Below, in pieces: positions 52,201 to 63,715 of a stretch of 64,000 nucleotides of DNA. The notes beneath the pieces are model-generated. The model did no database searches. It had not been told where the DNA came from and worked only from the letters and a program-made list of their open reading frames with translations. Source of the DNA: Apostichopus japonicus (lineage: Eukaryota; Echinodermata; Holothuroidea; Aspidochirotida; Stichopodidae); NCBI RefSeq assembly GCF_037975245.1, contig NC_092566.1:17455001-17519000 (forward strand), read 5' to 3'. Every line of letters begins with the position of its first letter. Position 1 is the first letter of the stretch. A program made the translations under genes and the position numbers.

Positions 52201-55200
52201 TGTTTTGAGTGAATGGTAGAAATGTGAGGAATAGTTTAGAATAAATCTCAGAGACAAATAATGGTGAAAATATATCCAACTATGGACTTTACATCAGTAA
52301 ACAAACTACTACTGGAGTTGGTATTAAAATGAATGATCAATGATAAAAAGAGATTTATTAACAATGGATTAGATTTAAGATACCTCGCATTAAATCCTCA
52401 TTCATCGATGACCAATATTCAGACAAATTTTGTGCTATAATTTAAAATGAGCTAGATCAAGTCTTATGTTACTCAAAATGACCACTGCATATTTCAATAT
52501 AAATTTCAACTTCATAGTTAGTAGCTAGATGAAACACTTTGAAAAGATTTTTTTTGTCTGAACAAAGAATTATTTCATAGATTGATGTCTTTAGTACCAA
52601 CTACATGATATTATGAAAGAGATGATGAAAATACCTCGCTCATGTCTGCGCTAAACTACTACATCATCTTCCAAACACGACAGATACTGCATGGCCCACG
52701 TGAAAGGCACACCTAACATTTGAGGGGTAGGTAGAACGCCTTTTGAATTCCTTCATTCTCTGGAACAAAAATTCTGTTCTTGGCCAGAGTTGTAACAAGT
52801 CCAATCATTTTAAGCTTGAGTTGAGTCATTTGCCAGTGATTTTCCTGACTCCGGTGGAGTCCTGGACTCCATTCACTGCTTTTTCTCTATGTAAAAATAT
52901 TCTACTTTTTGAGTCACGGCTCGCTTAAGCACTAGTTCTAGTCGATAATTGTTTGAATTTGTTCTTTCTTTTAATTTCCTAATTTTTTAATATTTTGGTT
53001 TAGGCAAGCAAATGTTGGGATATAAAGTCATAATGGAACCACTTAATTTCATGCCAGAAATACATTCACAAGGTTTAGTGTACATTTACATATTCCAAGG
53101 GTAAAATCATACATACTATTAATATTTTATTCTAGCCAAAAGTTGCCCATTTTAAGTTTGTTTATAGCTTCCTTGTTGTTCTTTTCTCATTTAGTAACAT
53201 ATATATTTAATTGTCCAGCTTGGAACATTCCATAGATCCAAAGAACACCCTAATTTTACAGGATAAATAAATCATTCAATTTTACAATCAAGTAATCATA
53301 TATTATATAATCGATATCCAAAGAAACTTGAAAACATGCAAAGTGCAATATATATGTCTTTCAACATGTTATTGTGCGGTTATTGGTTAATATTTTTCCA
53401 TAGTGCAAGTATTGCCAAAGCCATTATTGTAAAGGAGCATATTATCCATCTGGAAGTTACCTTTTGAATATTGATATCGACGTCTTAATTTATTTGTGAC
53501 ACCTTCTGCCATATTTTGTTCGTATTGTCGTCTTTTGTTATTCTCCGCCAAGGAAAACAGATACAATACACTCCCTTAATATATAGGTAAGTTTAATTTT
53601 AAAAATGAAAATAGCAAGCACCTTCGAGAGATGAGAGAGAGGGCGCCCTCCTAGGAGGAGGTGATTTGATACCCAGCCTCTCTGCCGCTGAAAGACGTCT
53701 CCCTCCGGGCTCGCTGCTTAATCTTAGAGAGCGATGTCGGGGCAGTCCACGTGGGAGGGACATGCTTTTATATTGATATTGTGATCTGGTGCGGGTAAAA
53801 CCTGCCGACATGCACAGACAGAGAGACAAGGCATACGTTTGGGTTGTAAAATAGGTTAGAGAAGCTGTCATGCTACAAGAAATGTCTACATGCATACTAC
53901 TACTACTACGAGTATATGAACAGAGATATTACATCTAGAGAAGAAGGAACATGCAGAAGAGGAACACATAGTAAAGTCAAACAGTCAAAAAACGATAACG
54001 GGTACATGGATTATCGGAGCGGTTGTTTAGTGTTAGTATTCAGTGGAGACATTGGTATTAAAAGGCTTTTCATAATTGTGTTTGGTAATGTGTAAACTTA
54101 TAGCAATTAGGAAACAGACAACACCATGCCAGACCCCCCCCCCGCTCCCACTCCCTGAAACCCAAGGGACAGCATTGGTTGATTTCGCTAGTTAATGATG
54201 AATGTCAAAACCGCTTCAAATGATTAAGATAGTAAAGGAGTACCCTCACTTACAATCCTCCCCCTCTCCCCCTCTCTCCCTCTCTCCTCAACCACCCACC
54301 AAATCTTCACAACCACACATGTGTAGGAATATTCATAAAGTTTACATTTTCAATCTGAGTAATGCATAGGAAGGGGCATTGATACATGTCCACTGGGTGG
54401 ATTATCCTGACAATAATTTTAGAAACTAATGATAACATAACATGTGGAATTGGAGAAATTTAGTTATATGAATGAAATGGTAAAAAGATGTGAACCTCAT
54501 GAATCCATGTTTAGACCTCAGCTCTCCCACTACTTCTGGAGGTTTAAAAGAGGAACTATTTTTTTTTTTTTTGTGGATGATTATCAGTTCTATCAGTCAT
54601 TGGGCCCACCTTAGCTAAATATTGTCATAAGAAAATGAGTTAAACCAAAATCCACAATATTTCATTTGACCTTTCATTTGTGAAAATTAAAAATAATTTC
54701 AACTACTAATATCACTTTGTTTGGGGTAAGTTTTGCCTAAATTTACTTTTGAAATTACATCACTGATGTCCATTCTTCCAAATAATACTTTGGAGAAAAG
54801 TAACTACCTAATAGGAAAAACAAAAAGTTAACTGAATGATCTCTTGCTGAGAATGAGTATGGCACTAAGAAAAAAATATCTATTTTCTAATCTATTTGCA
54901 ATGATCAATAACTAAAACATTTATACATGATGATAATACTTAAGAGAAATGACACTCATTCCATCCCCTCCCCCTCCCCCTCCCACATGAAGTTATTTGA
55001 AATGAATTCTTGATTTTGCTTGGAAACAGGGAAATGGTAAATGATGAATTCTTTGATACCAGGTGAGGGCAGACAAATTGAAGAACAAGAAAATTGAGGA
55101 AGTAATAGCATCAACCACCGAGCAAACTGAATAGGACAGTGTTCAGAATCGCATTCCTCGTATGAATGTAGCACCGAAGGTAAAAAATATGCACAAACGA

Positions 55201-58200
55201 TATCAAGAAGACCAATAATGTTGTGCAGGGCCTGCTGGTTATGTATGGGAGAGTAAACCAAAAAAGATAGAAAATGCTATTCCATAGTGAGCAGATTACA
55301 TCTTTGTTGTGGCTATTTCATTTATACTAGCCATAAAGACGATTGTTTCCAAACTACATATTATCGCCCAGATTTGAAAATTATTCTAATGTAGACATGA
55401 TCTGCTTGTGGGTGTGAGAATATGAGGCAATGTGCGGGTTGCAGGTTTATAGAAGACACAAAGGAGTGAGGTGACGAAGATGGCGGACTGATGAGAATTA
55501 TAGACAAAAGAATGAGAGCTACGTTAGCACATGCAGTATTACCTGTTACGTGGTGTTGCGTTACTCCAGAGGCAGTGTTAGTAGGTAACGTGGAGGAGGA
55601 GGAGGATGACGTTACATCAGTTAAGATCAAGTGTGAAGTACTGTTTGATAATTTGTTAAAATTCTGTGGCGATGATGAAATTGCATATTCATGACGTTTA
55701 TGATAATAAGGTGTTGGTGTGACATGACTGTGATTGATCCTTGTGACAAGGTTTGGAAGACTGCGATAGATTTCTTTCGAGTCCTGCGGTTGGTTATCTC
55801 TGACGTTCAGGTCGTGCATGGCGGTGTCGGTTAAATGACTCTGTTTCTCTTGACCCGTCGGTCGTGATTGATCGAGGTGACTTTTACTAGAATTTAGGAA
55901 GACGTGAGGTGACTTGTGGTGAGTGGAGGAATTGTCGTGGCGTTGAAGTTGTGTCGGTAATCGTTGCTCGTCGGTGTCATCAACATTTGTAGGAGCATGA
56001 GCCACTCCTCCCGGCTTATATTCTCCTCGACTTGTTTCTTCAGGTGATGCATCGATGCCAAGATGGTCATTGTTCTGTGACGTCACTGACACACGATGAC
56101 GAGTAACGTTGGTAGCAGTCAGGTGAGGGTCCACGACTGCACCCGTTCCATGCACGTATGCATCCGCAGCGGTTACATCTGACGATCTAGATTCTGCCTC
56201 TAGGATTTCTTCCCAGTTGCGGTGCACTTCATGAACCTTGTCTCTATCCATCTCCTCGACTTCAACATCATCACTTGCAGGAATTGCTGATTTTTTAAAC
56301 CAACTCTCCATTTTCTTATCTATGAGATCAGGGCCGTCATCTTGTGGAGAGTAAGCCAAATGTTTATCAAATCTTACACGTTTCTTTTCTGAAGTTTTGT
56401 TTGGGTACAATCGTGGCAACTCTTTTCCGGGAAATGTTGTCCTTACCTCTTCCTCACCATCATCTACTCTACCTTTTAACAACTGTTCCCAAATCTCATC
56501 TTTCTCAGTTGGGTTAAGATCGGATTTATATTTATCTGTTTGTCCATGCTGCGTACCTTTGACCGAAGAGGACTTCTTGTTCAGCTGTAAATAGAGTCTA
56601 TCGAAAGTGGCTGAATACCTCAATTCGGATGGTGATATCTGACCTTCCATGCTCTGTACTCTATGTTCATCAACATCGACTTCCTTGGTTTTAATCTCCT
56701 TCCTCTCCTTCCCTTTGACGTTACTTTTACGGTCGATGTCTTCCTTAGAATTTCGATATAGACCCACATCTTCCACTAAGTCTGCCCTCCGGCTATCAGC
56801 ATTAGGTATCTTCTCAGTGTCATCGCTCCTTCCATTCTCCTCTCTTTGGCTGCTGTTGTTTTCCCTCTCGACGCCTTCCAAGCCGTGCTCGGCACTCAGC
56901 CCTCTAAAGTTATAATACTCACTTCCCTGTGCTAATATTTTCCTGACAAAGTCATTGTGTGTAAGTTCTTTCGATACCGTATAACTGCCTGAATTGCTCT
57001 CAGTGGCTTTGATGATGCCATAATGCGCAGGGCTACTTCCCTCACCTCCAACGCTCTTCGTTCTCAGATTTCTATGGAAGTTTGATTCATCCCTGCTGCC
57101 TACTCCGGTATCCGTTCTCCCAGAATCAGATAAATACTCCTGCGGTAACGTGGCACGACTGAGTGGATTGCTAACGATCATTTCTCTCGGAGATTCAGAT
57201 GAGTCCGCAATACCAACTCGATGGTTCTCTGTTAACAATTGCCGATTGGCTTCTTTCTTGTCAACAATAGTTGTCCTCCCGTTGAGCTCTATCTCCTCCC
57301 AGTCGACTTGGACCTCTAGATTATCTTTGACTTTACGGAACCCCAACATCTCTGAGAGAGAGAACTTCGGGCCTTGATGACGATCGGAGCTTTCCACAGA
57401 AAGGTTCTCAAGACTTGTGTAATAGTTTAATGCAGCTTCAAATTTATCGGCATTGTCGGCATCATCAAGAGACTTACTAAAATATTTCTCTTTCCTTTTG
57501 GAATCGCTTTCATTCGACGATAGGGAGAAGAGTTCCTTAATTTTGAAGAAAACATCGGAGGGCAATGTTGATTTTTTGACAAGGTTGCTATATTCCTGAT
57601 ACCCCAGTCTTTGCTCAGTTGACGACATCTCCGCATCGGGACTAGGTAAACTTACCATCGCCACTCGCTTTTCACTATTCTTCCTTTCTGTCGAGATGTT
57701 AGCCACATGTGTTTCATTCTTTTCTTTGCTTTGAATGCTCCCATCTTTGATGATTAATGGATCAGCACTTTCTGCCTGTCTTCTACTTGAAAGGGATGGA
57801 TCATTGATAGATGTTTCATCATCAACGATTAATTTGTCATCACTTGCGCTAGCATCGGAAACGCTTTGACCTACGCTGCTCCAAGAAGGATCATCGACTA
57901 AAACAGCTGAACTTTCTGAATCGAGGTTTGACTTCCTCGACAGATAGAAACTGTCAATTAAATCCCCAGATTTGATGTCAAATCCATTATAACTGACATC
58001 CTCATACATGGTCTCATTCCTTTCACTTCTCCAAGGTGGATCATCAATAACATGGGAAGTATATCTACTGTAGCATACATCATTACTCATATCAAATTCT
58101 TCTTCACTGTCCCTTATATCTTTATCATCACTTTTCCCAGGTGATTTTGTATCATCGTTTAGTGATGGATGGTTATCATATGTATCTCCAGAGTAGTGCT

Positions 58201-61200
58201 GGTGCTGTTCAATTCCCATGACCAATGGAGTATTGTCCTGATCAAGTCTTTGGTCGTCCTCATCATCATCACTCAAATCAACAATGGCACTGCTGACACC
58301 AGAGTGTTCATGATTAACATTAGATGGTACGACCTTAAGGGTATAATTGTCATCATCATCCACATAATCATCACTTAAATCAACAATACCACTGCTGACA
58401 CCAGTTTCTTCATCATCCACATTGACTTGCCGACCTGTCTGACTATAATCATAATAATCATAATTATCATCATCCACACAACCATCATGGTCATCCTCAT
58501 TAACATCATTCATAGATGGCATCTCATTTTGTGTATCATCACTTAAATCAACAACACCACAGCTGACACCAATTTCTTCATCTTTCACTTTAAGTGGTAA
58601 CAACTTCATTGTACAATCATCATCTACATAATCATGATGATCAATCACATTATTGCTATCATCATTCCGAGATGTAATATCATTCTGTGTATCAACTACT
58701 CCAACAGTATCAGCACTTTGTTCAGCTGACCAACCTGCGGCATGGTCATATGGCAGTCCTCTTGCAATGGGCGACAGTTCCTCCGATAAAACATGGACAC
58801 TGCACTCAGCAGAGTCACCTTCCTCATCTTTTCCACCCTTAATGACAGTCGAACTATCGATGGGTATTTCTGTAGAGTCTTGTTTCACTTGAGGATCTCC
58901 ATGAACAACCCCAGGGACATCAACCAGTTGCCAGGATAAACCATCTTCATGAACTCTTTCCACTACTGCTGTACTACTGACCTTTGACCTATCTAGAGAA
59001 TCAGTATTCACATTGACTGAATATTCTGCATCAGATAAAATACGGTAATCCAATCCTTCGTAATTTCCACTGTCAACCCTATCAAGTTTCTGCATTAAAG
59101 TGCCTACATTTTTGTGAATCTCTCCTGGAGGTGGATACCTATAATTACTGCCATCTGTGATGGTCTCGTCTCTGTTGAGAGTTTCATCATGCTCAAATGT
59201 CCTTAAAGGGGAAACCTCTTCCAAAGTAGATCCTGCATCCTCGGTAGTTGTTTTCCAATTACTATCAATTGGAAAATGGTGATCATCAACTTTGCTAGTC
59301 TTAATCAACTTCTTAGATCTCTTAGATGGGTGTGAATTTGCTTCATATTTTGATGGGTCCTCAACAAGACATGTCTGTATCTTATTTTGGTTATTTGTGT
59401 CGCCTTTGGCGCTTTCCTTCCCGTTCGGAGGGGCACCGCCAAGATCAAGACAAGGTTTTCGAAATAGGCCTTTCCCTCTAACATCGGTGACCGTTCTCAA
59501 CTTTCCTCCGGCCAGAAGTAATAACCATAATAGTTCATGACAGATGATGACTTTGGAGTGAAAAACCTCTTCTTCAGAGGATGAAAGATAACAATGGGAG
59601 AATGACAAATGACAACAATAGCGTCAACTATGTAATTGTTTGAAGTAGCAGGTCGTCTCGTCATGTTATTTATGACATATTGTTTACTAAAGTGGAGTGA
59701 ATGTTCTCTTGTTTATTCAAAACTGTGATTATGTTCACAAAAGTGTGAACTAAATTGCTACATGATTCTACACATTAATATGTTATGGTTTAATGATAAT
59801 ATCTTTGGTATTCAGGATTTAAATGGCAGCTTTTGATGTGGTAGAAAACTATCAGAATGTAGAAGTTCCTGACATTCATTGCCCAAGATAAATGTCATGT
59901 CCTTGTCACTATGGAAATGGATAATGTAATACAATGTACAGGCCAGATGAGGTGTAGAACTTGTATGTAGAACTTGCATTAGATATGGAGTTTACGAGAT
60001 GATTTAGACTATCCTCAACTGCAAACTTTAATAGAAGTATCTTACTTCCACTTCCAGTGACCTTTACTCTTATACGACACAACAATTGCCTAATTACTAG
60101 GTTCATGTAAAGTGAACTCATAGTGTGTATGTAAGTTGAGATATATATTTAATTTGTAGCCTGTTTGTTGGTGGAACAATTAAGAAGAGGAAACCTTAAT
60201 GAGCTCATGAAGGTCTGCTTGACCTTTGATGGGTTAGTAAAGAAAGAGGATATAGGAAGCTGTTAGAAACACTGATATGCTACTAAGAAAAATTGAGAGC
60301 AACTGCCAACTTCGAAACACAAGACAGACCCAACAGCCGAAGGGAGAATACTACCTATGCCATTTTTAAACTTCATTTTGGAAAAAGTCTCTAACATTAT
60401 GTACTAGATAACAACAGCTAAAGACATTCTATGTCATCAGCATCTTAATTCTCAGGACAATTTGAACAAAAAGTGTCCCAACAACATATTAGAGATAAAT
60501 AACCAGTCACACTTAACTATCTCCAGAAACACTAATTTATTGTGCAGCTCACCAACAATTTGATATAAAAGATGGCTCCTCCATCATAGAATAGTTTGGT
60601 CACACAGTTTGTAAGAAATGTAGCAAACAATAAGAAACTAGAAAAAGAATTTCTTTTCAAAATGATCTTGTTGGATCGATAGCCAAAATATTTTATGTTG
60701 GACTGTTAATATGAATCTCTCCCATAGATGACAAAGAGAGGGGGGTGGGGGGAGGGGGAAGAGTGAGGAGTTGGGTCTGTCTTGCAAGTTCCACTGGCTT
60801 CATAATGCAGACATGTTAGTATCTTTACAGATTAGTAACTGCTTTTACATCCAGGTGAAACAATGACTACATTCATTCTATACCAGTGGTTTATACCAAT
60901 AATTCATGCTTTGGCCTTTGTTCCAGTATTCTTAATCTTCATCTGCTTTATCATTCTCACTTCCACCCATGACACCACATACCCAAATTTTAAGTAGCTA
61001 AAGAACCATAATGGAAATGAATGACTTTGAATTCTTCTCTTCAAGGATAAGGAATTAAATCTGGCTACCTGTCTAAATGTTAATATTGCTACATTTGAAG
61101 CAGAGGGGGGGGGGGGGGAGGGGGAGCAGTATTGAATGAATGATTGCAACATTTTGCAATCATTTTACTTTGAAAGTCAATGAAAAATAATTCCCTGTTA

Positions 61201-63715
61201 ACAATGCTTTATCGTCTCAGAGTGTTGTAAAAATTTCAACCACCGAAGCAGAGAACTTTTCCCCTGTCTCATTTTATAGCTTTTGAAACCTCAATCACCA
61301 AAATGCCAAATTCACCAAAAATCTAGATTCCAAAATGCAAATATTTTGACCATAATGCAACAAAAGTTCTGGGCGTATTTCATATTTCCAAATGTGTGAA
61401 TGCTAAAATTCAAATTTTATACAAACTCTGTAAATAAATTTCTGAACTGTTATAAACTCAATACTATTAAATAATACAGAGAAATCTAATTTGGAGAACA
61501 GGTTTTTCATGAAATAATTTATCAAGAATTTTGAAGCAATTGTGGGTTTGAATGACAATGACAAGAGACAGAATGTTAACATAAATCTGTACTTTTGTAA
61601 CAATGACTCAAAAGCTAATTTAACTGCAAGCAAGCAATGCATTAAATCTTATCAAGCCTTATTTCATCATTTTGAGGATCGAATCATGTTATTCCAGTTC
61701 TATGTAAATATGTTAAGCAATTTCATTAGCTACTAAGTGTTTCATGTTTAAAACACTGGGACAAGCCAAGTATCTATCAATATTAGAACTTAAAAATAGC
61801 ACACTTTGCACAAGTTAACTTTTTCTAGCATGAGCCACCTATACCAATGTGGTCAGCCATTTCAATTTTTTTCTCATATATGATATTTGACACATCTTTT
61901 CCATATGATACATGTTACATTAGCAAATCTGAGATTAATATCTCACTCTAAAGAGACATAACATTATCTATAACTATGCCAAGAAACGAATAGCAGAAGT
62001 TTTCTTGGCACTTACCTTGGTTGTTCTTGTCGGGATACTGGTTTACTGGCAAGTTTTGTTTAGCTCTTCGACTTTCATCGTCTGATCCGTAGCCAGATCG
62101 ATGACTACAAGAAGGAAGATGATGAGTCTGAGATCATTTAGATTGCGGAGACATTTAGCATGAAAATTTACGAAGATTTCTAAACAGTGATGTTAAGAGA
62201 TGTTCTGACCCTCTCAGGTATTGGGAGCGACCAACCATGTTAAATTGACTAGCTGAAATATCTCAGACCGGATGAACCTTTCAGGGTGACAGAAACCAGA
62301 ATTTATGTAAACAATTGACAACAGAGGATGGCTATTTCTTGGAATTTTGTCATATATAATCTGATTGAAACACTGTTTTAAGGGTCAAGTGTATAAATCT
62401 GCAAGTAGAATTAAAAGATACTGATAATTTACTCTTCATGAGTCTATTATTTTGTACAAGCCAATCCTACAGCTGTGCATGCAGGCAAATTAAGTGCACT
62501 GCAAGACATATATTTAATAATAATATTTGCTTTTTATATAGTGCTTTATACCAGCGATAGGTCTCAAAGTGCTTTACAGACGTTATATTACCCCTGGTCA
62601 ATGATAACCTGTCCCAGAGACAATCCCGCCAGTCGGCAGCAGTTAAATACTGCCCCAATGTCAAGTTAACCTCACAGGTACCCATTTAACCCCTGGGTGG
62701 AGAGAGGCAAGTGAGATAAAGCATCTTGCCCAAGGACACAACGTAATGAACTAGGCAGGAATCGAACCAGCAATCCTTGGATCACGAGTCCGACGCCTTA
62801 GCCAATTGGCCACCACGCTCTCTAACATGATACATGATACTCAGTGCTCTTACCTTTGTGGAGGCGGAGCTGCATAGTCCTGACGTACAGTCTGTGCTTC
62901 CATCGGCTAGAGAAGAAAGATAAACCAAGACGAAGGAATGTGAGGGGAATGTAAATCTTCCAGGCTCTAACAGAATGGGTAAAAGAAACATGAATGAAAC
63001 CCTTGCCCTGTTCAAGGCTTGAGTTATGAAGGAATGCTCAGCAGCAATTTGTTTAATATTATCATATAATTGTTGCAGTTTTATGAACCTGTGAACCTGA
63101 CAACAAAATATTAAATTACCCCAAAAACTTTTATAACACGAGACAGAGAGAGATAGAGTTAAATCTTCAGCATAGTTGAATCATTGAACAAGTCAGACTA
63201 AAATTCAAAAAGCAATGTAGGGGGTGACAGTACTCTGGAATAATTTAGTGATCACTATTTATGAAGCAGTTTTCAATTTTATATATTTTGCTTCCCATAA
63301 ATTACTGAAACTGTGCTATAAATATTTACAATTGTACAGCAATTTGCAGAGTTTTTGCGTAGCATTTTACTATTCGATACCAGATTTACTCCTTAAGACA
63401 TTCTCCAAAAAGCGGCGGTCCCAGAATAGGAAGAGAAATAGAAACAATTGTGATTGCTTCATAATTTCTGGCTTAAATGAGAAGATTTGCTATAAGTTGG
63501 TCCTATTCTTTCATAATCACAAAGAATAGGGTTTCACTCAACAGGACTACGTAAACCTTACTCTTGTAACCTTGGTACCTTGGAAGAAACCCATCAAACT
63601 TACTGCTCTTTCTGTTCCCACAAGAGATGATTTTCCAGGTTCATAGTCAACAATACTTCTGGGCTGCTGTCTGTATCTATTGACTGGAGTACTGACCACA
63701 GGGTTGTCTGCAGGC
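46044..63715 (-). CDS. SORBS: sorbin/vinexin (SORBS/CAP/ponsin) family SH3 adaptor, 3' part
   Basis: Fourteen in-window exons join in phase: 63604-63715, 62854-62906, 62016-62104, giant 55543-59571, 53622-53801, 51363-51448, 50577-50747, 49993-50042, 49167-49281, 48548-48667, 47676-47790, 46878-47137, 46560-46744, 46044-46227. This gives 1916 codons including stop, or 573 if the giant exon is skipped. Three SH3 domains lie at the C-terminus: ALYSFSAQ...ELSFKKGDT...[28 protein letters not shown]...NWWEGR...GIFP, and [17 protein letters not shown]...WFVGT...GTFPGNYV. A Pro/Ser/Gln-rich linker separates SH3-2 and SH3-3. The third SH3 and [13 protein letters not shown] are hallmarks of this family, which links vinculin, Cbl and actin at focal adhesions and muscle attachment. 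The 5' exons, where a sorbin-homology domain would be expected, are outside the window. Confidence 0.92.
46560..46744 (-). CDS. SORBS: SORBS exon, Gln/His/Pro-rich linker
   Basis: The acceptor is TTTCCACAG. It encodes [20 protein letters not shown] to TRQPQDQ, and ends two bases into a Gln codon at CA|GTAAGT, completed by A of the last exon. Confidence 0.85.
46878..47137 (-). CDS. SORBS: SORBS exon, Ser/Pro-rich linker
   Basis: The acceptor is TACTACAG. It encodes [20 protein letters not shown] through [20 protein letters not shown], with many SP sites suited to proline-directed kinases. It ends phase 0 at CAG|GTACGT. Confidence 0.85.
47676..47790 (-). CDS. SORBS: SORBS exon, remainder of SH3-2
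   Basis: The acceptor is TTCTACAG. It encodes [20 protein letters not shown] then [15 protein letters not shown], ending phase 1 at GAAG|GTGTGT. Confidence 0.92.
48548..48667 (-). CDS. SORBS: SORBS exon, linker and start of SH3-2
   Basis: The acceptor is TTTTGCAG. It encodes [20 protein letters not shown] then [17 protein letters not shown], ending phase 0 at AAG|GTGAGA. Confidence 0.92.
48911..49065 (-). mobile_element. 155-bp MITE, copy 2
   Basis: Inverted copy of the element at 13453-13596. It starts CAGGGATGAGCC, ends GCTCATGCCTA, and is flanked by TATATG on both sides (48905-48910, 49066-49071). It lies in a SORBS intron just past the SH3-1 donor (49165-49166). Confidence 0.75.
49167..49281 (-). 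CDS. SORBS: SORBS exon, remainder of SH3-1
   Basis: The acceptor is CTCTGCAG. It encodes [20 protein letters not shown] then [18 protein letters not shown], ending phase 0 at GAG|GTCAGT. The SH3 Trp and GIFP...Y signature are present. Confidence 0.93.
49993..50042 (-). CDS. SORBS: SORBS 50-bp exon, start of SH3-1
   Basis: The acceptor is CTCTTACAG. It encodes [16 protein letters not shown] plus two bases, donor [27 protein letters not shown] is completed only when joined to 49167-49281. This fixes both borders of an exon too short to show as a long reading frame. Confidence 0.88.
50577..50747 (-). CDS. SORBS: SORBS exon, charged helix-forming segment
   Basis: The acceptor is AATCGCAG. It encodes [20 protein letters not shown] then [20 protein letters not shown] and ends phase 0 at GAG|GTAATT. 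The Lys/Glu-rich start probably forms a single helix before SH3-1. Confidence 0.82.
51363..51448 (-). CDS. SORBS: SORBS exon, 86 bp
   Basis: The acceptor is ATTTTTAG. It encodes [20 protein letters not shown] then HTLDKASVQ and ends phase 0 at CAA|GTGAGT. Confidence 0.8.
51449..53621. other. SORBS intron, no exon recognised
   Basis: AT-rich. No repeat family or in-phase SH3 or linker exon was seen. Confidence 0.45.
53622..53801 (-). CDS. SORBS: SORBS exon, basic Ser/Arg/Pro-rich
   Basis: The acceptor is GTCGGCAG. It encodes [20 protein letters not shown] to [15 protein letters not shown], phase 1 to phase 1, donor GAAG|GTGCTT. It contains several RxxS-type phosphorylation-like sites. Its phases allow inclusion with or without the giant exon. 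Confidence 0.8.
53802..55360. other. SORBS intron, no exon recognised
   Basis: It holds C-rich/CT-rich simple tracts (54133-54150, 54257-54290, 54960-54985) and no recognisable exon. Confidence 0.45.
55543..59571 (-). CDS. SORBS: SORBS giant cassette exon, ~4.03 kb, acidic/disordered
   Basis: Open for 1415 codons (55361-59608), far beyond chance. The donor ACAG|GTAATA at 55541-55542 gives phase 1. The best acceptor, ATCCTCTGAAG just before 59571, also gives phase 1, so the exon (1343 codons) could be skipped without frame change; the acceptor choice is less certain. The product is Asp/Glu/Ser-rich with no folded domain I recognise. It holds three VDLSDD motifs, acidic tracts ([20 protein letters not shown]) and a C-terminal Ser/Thr-rich part ([13 protein letters not shown]). 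By analogy with long neural or muscle isoforms in this family, it is probably isoform-specific. Confidence 0.8.
59609..62015. other. SORBS intron upstream of the giant exon
   Basis: AT-rich with G-runs at 60740-60762 and 61105-61125. No exon with paired splice sites was recognised. If the giant exon begins further upstream than proposed, its start would lie at the left edge of this stretch. Confidence 0.4.
62016..62104 (-). CDS. SORBS: SORBS exon, 89 bp
   Basis: The acceptor is CTTGTAG. It encodes [20 protein letters not shown] then NQYPDKNNQ, and ends phase 1 at G|GTAAGT. That phase can join either the giant exon or the 53622-53801 exon. Confidence 0.82.
62515..62822 (-). mobile_element. 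tRNA-derived SINE, near full length
   Basis: On the minus strand the head reads GGTGGCCAATTGGCTAAGGC then GGTTCGATTCCTGCC, matching pol III A-box-like and B-box sequences of a tRNA. A ~170-bp body and a tail CAAAGCACTATATAAA-type with ATTATTATTA follow. A tail fragment of the same family is at 10077-10145. It lies between the 62016 and 62854 SORBS exons. Confidence 0.8.
62854..62906 (-). CDS. SORBS: SORBS short exon, 53 bp
   Basis: The acceptor is TTCTCTAG. It encodes [17 protein letters not shown] and ends two bases into a Ser codon (AG|GTAAGA), completed by T of the next exon. A SINE begins about 31 bp past the donor. Confidence 0.82.
62907..63603. other. SORBS intron, no exon recognised
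   Basis: AT-rich; frames on either strand lack paired splice sites or recognisable motifs. Confidence 0.4.
63604..63715 (-). CDS. SORBS: SORBS exon with [13 protein letters not shown] motif
   Basis: The acceptor is CATTACAG. It enters at phase 2, encodes [20 protein letters not shown], and ends phase 0 at GCA|GTAAGT. It is the most 5' exon visible. Confidence 0.85.

Noticed and set aside
55361-55542. Extension of the giant SORBS frame to its stop at 55361
   Set aside because: The donor at 55541-55542 gives phase 1, which matches the next exon exactly; the residues after it ([15 protein letters not shown]) are likely read-through of intron.
62740-62822. A functional tRNA gene on the minus strand
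   Set aside because: A-box-like and B-box sequences are present, but the flanking body and tail match a SINE and I could not fold a clean cloverleaf with an acceptor stem.
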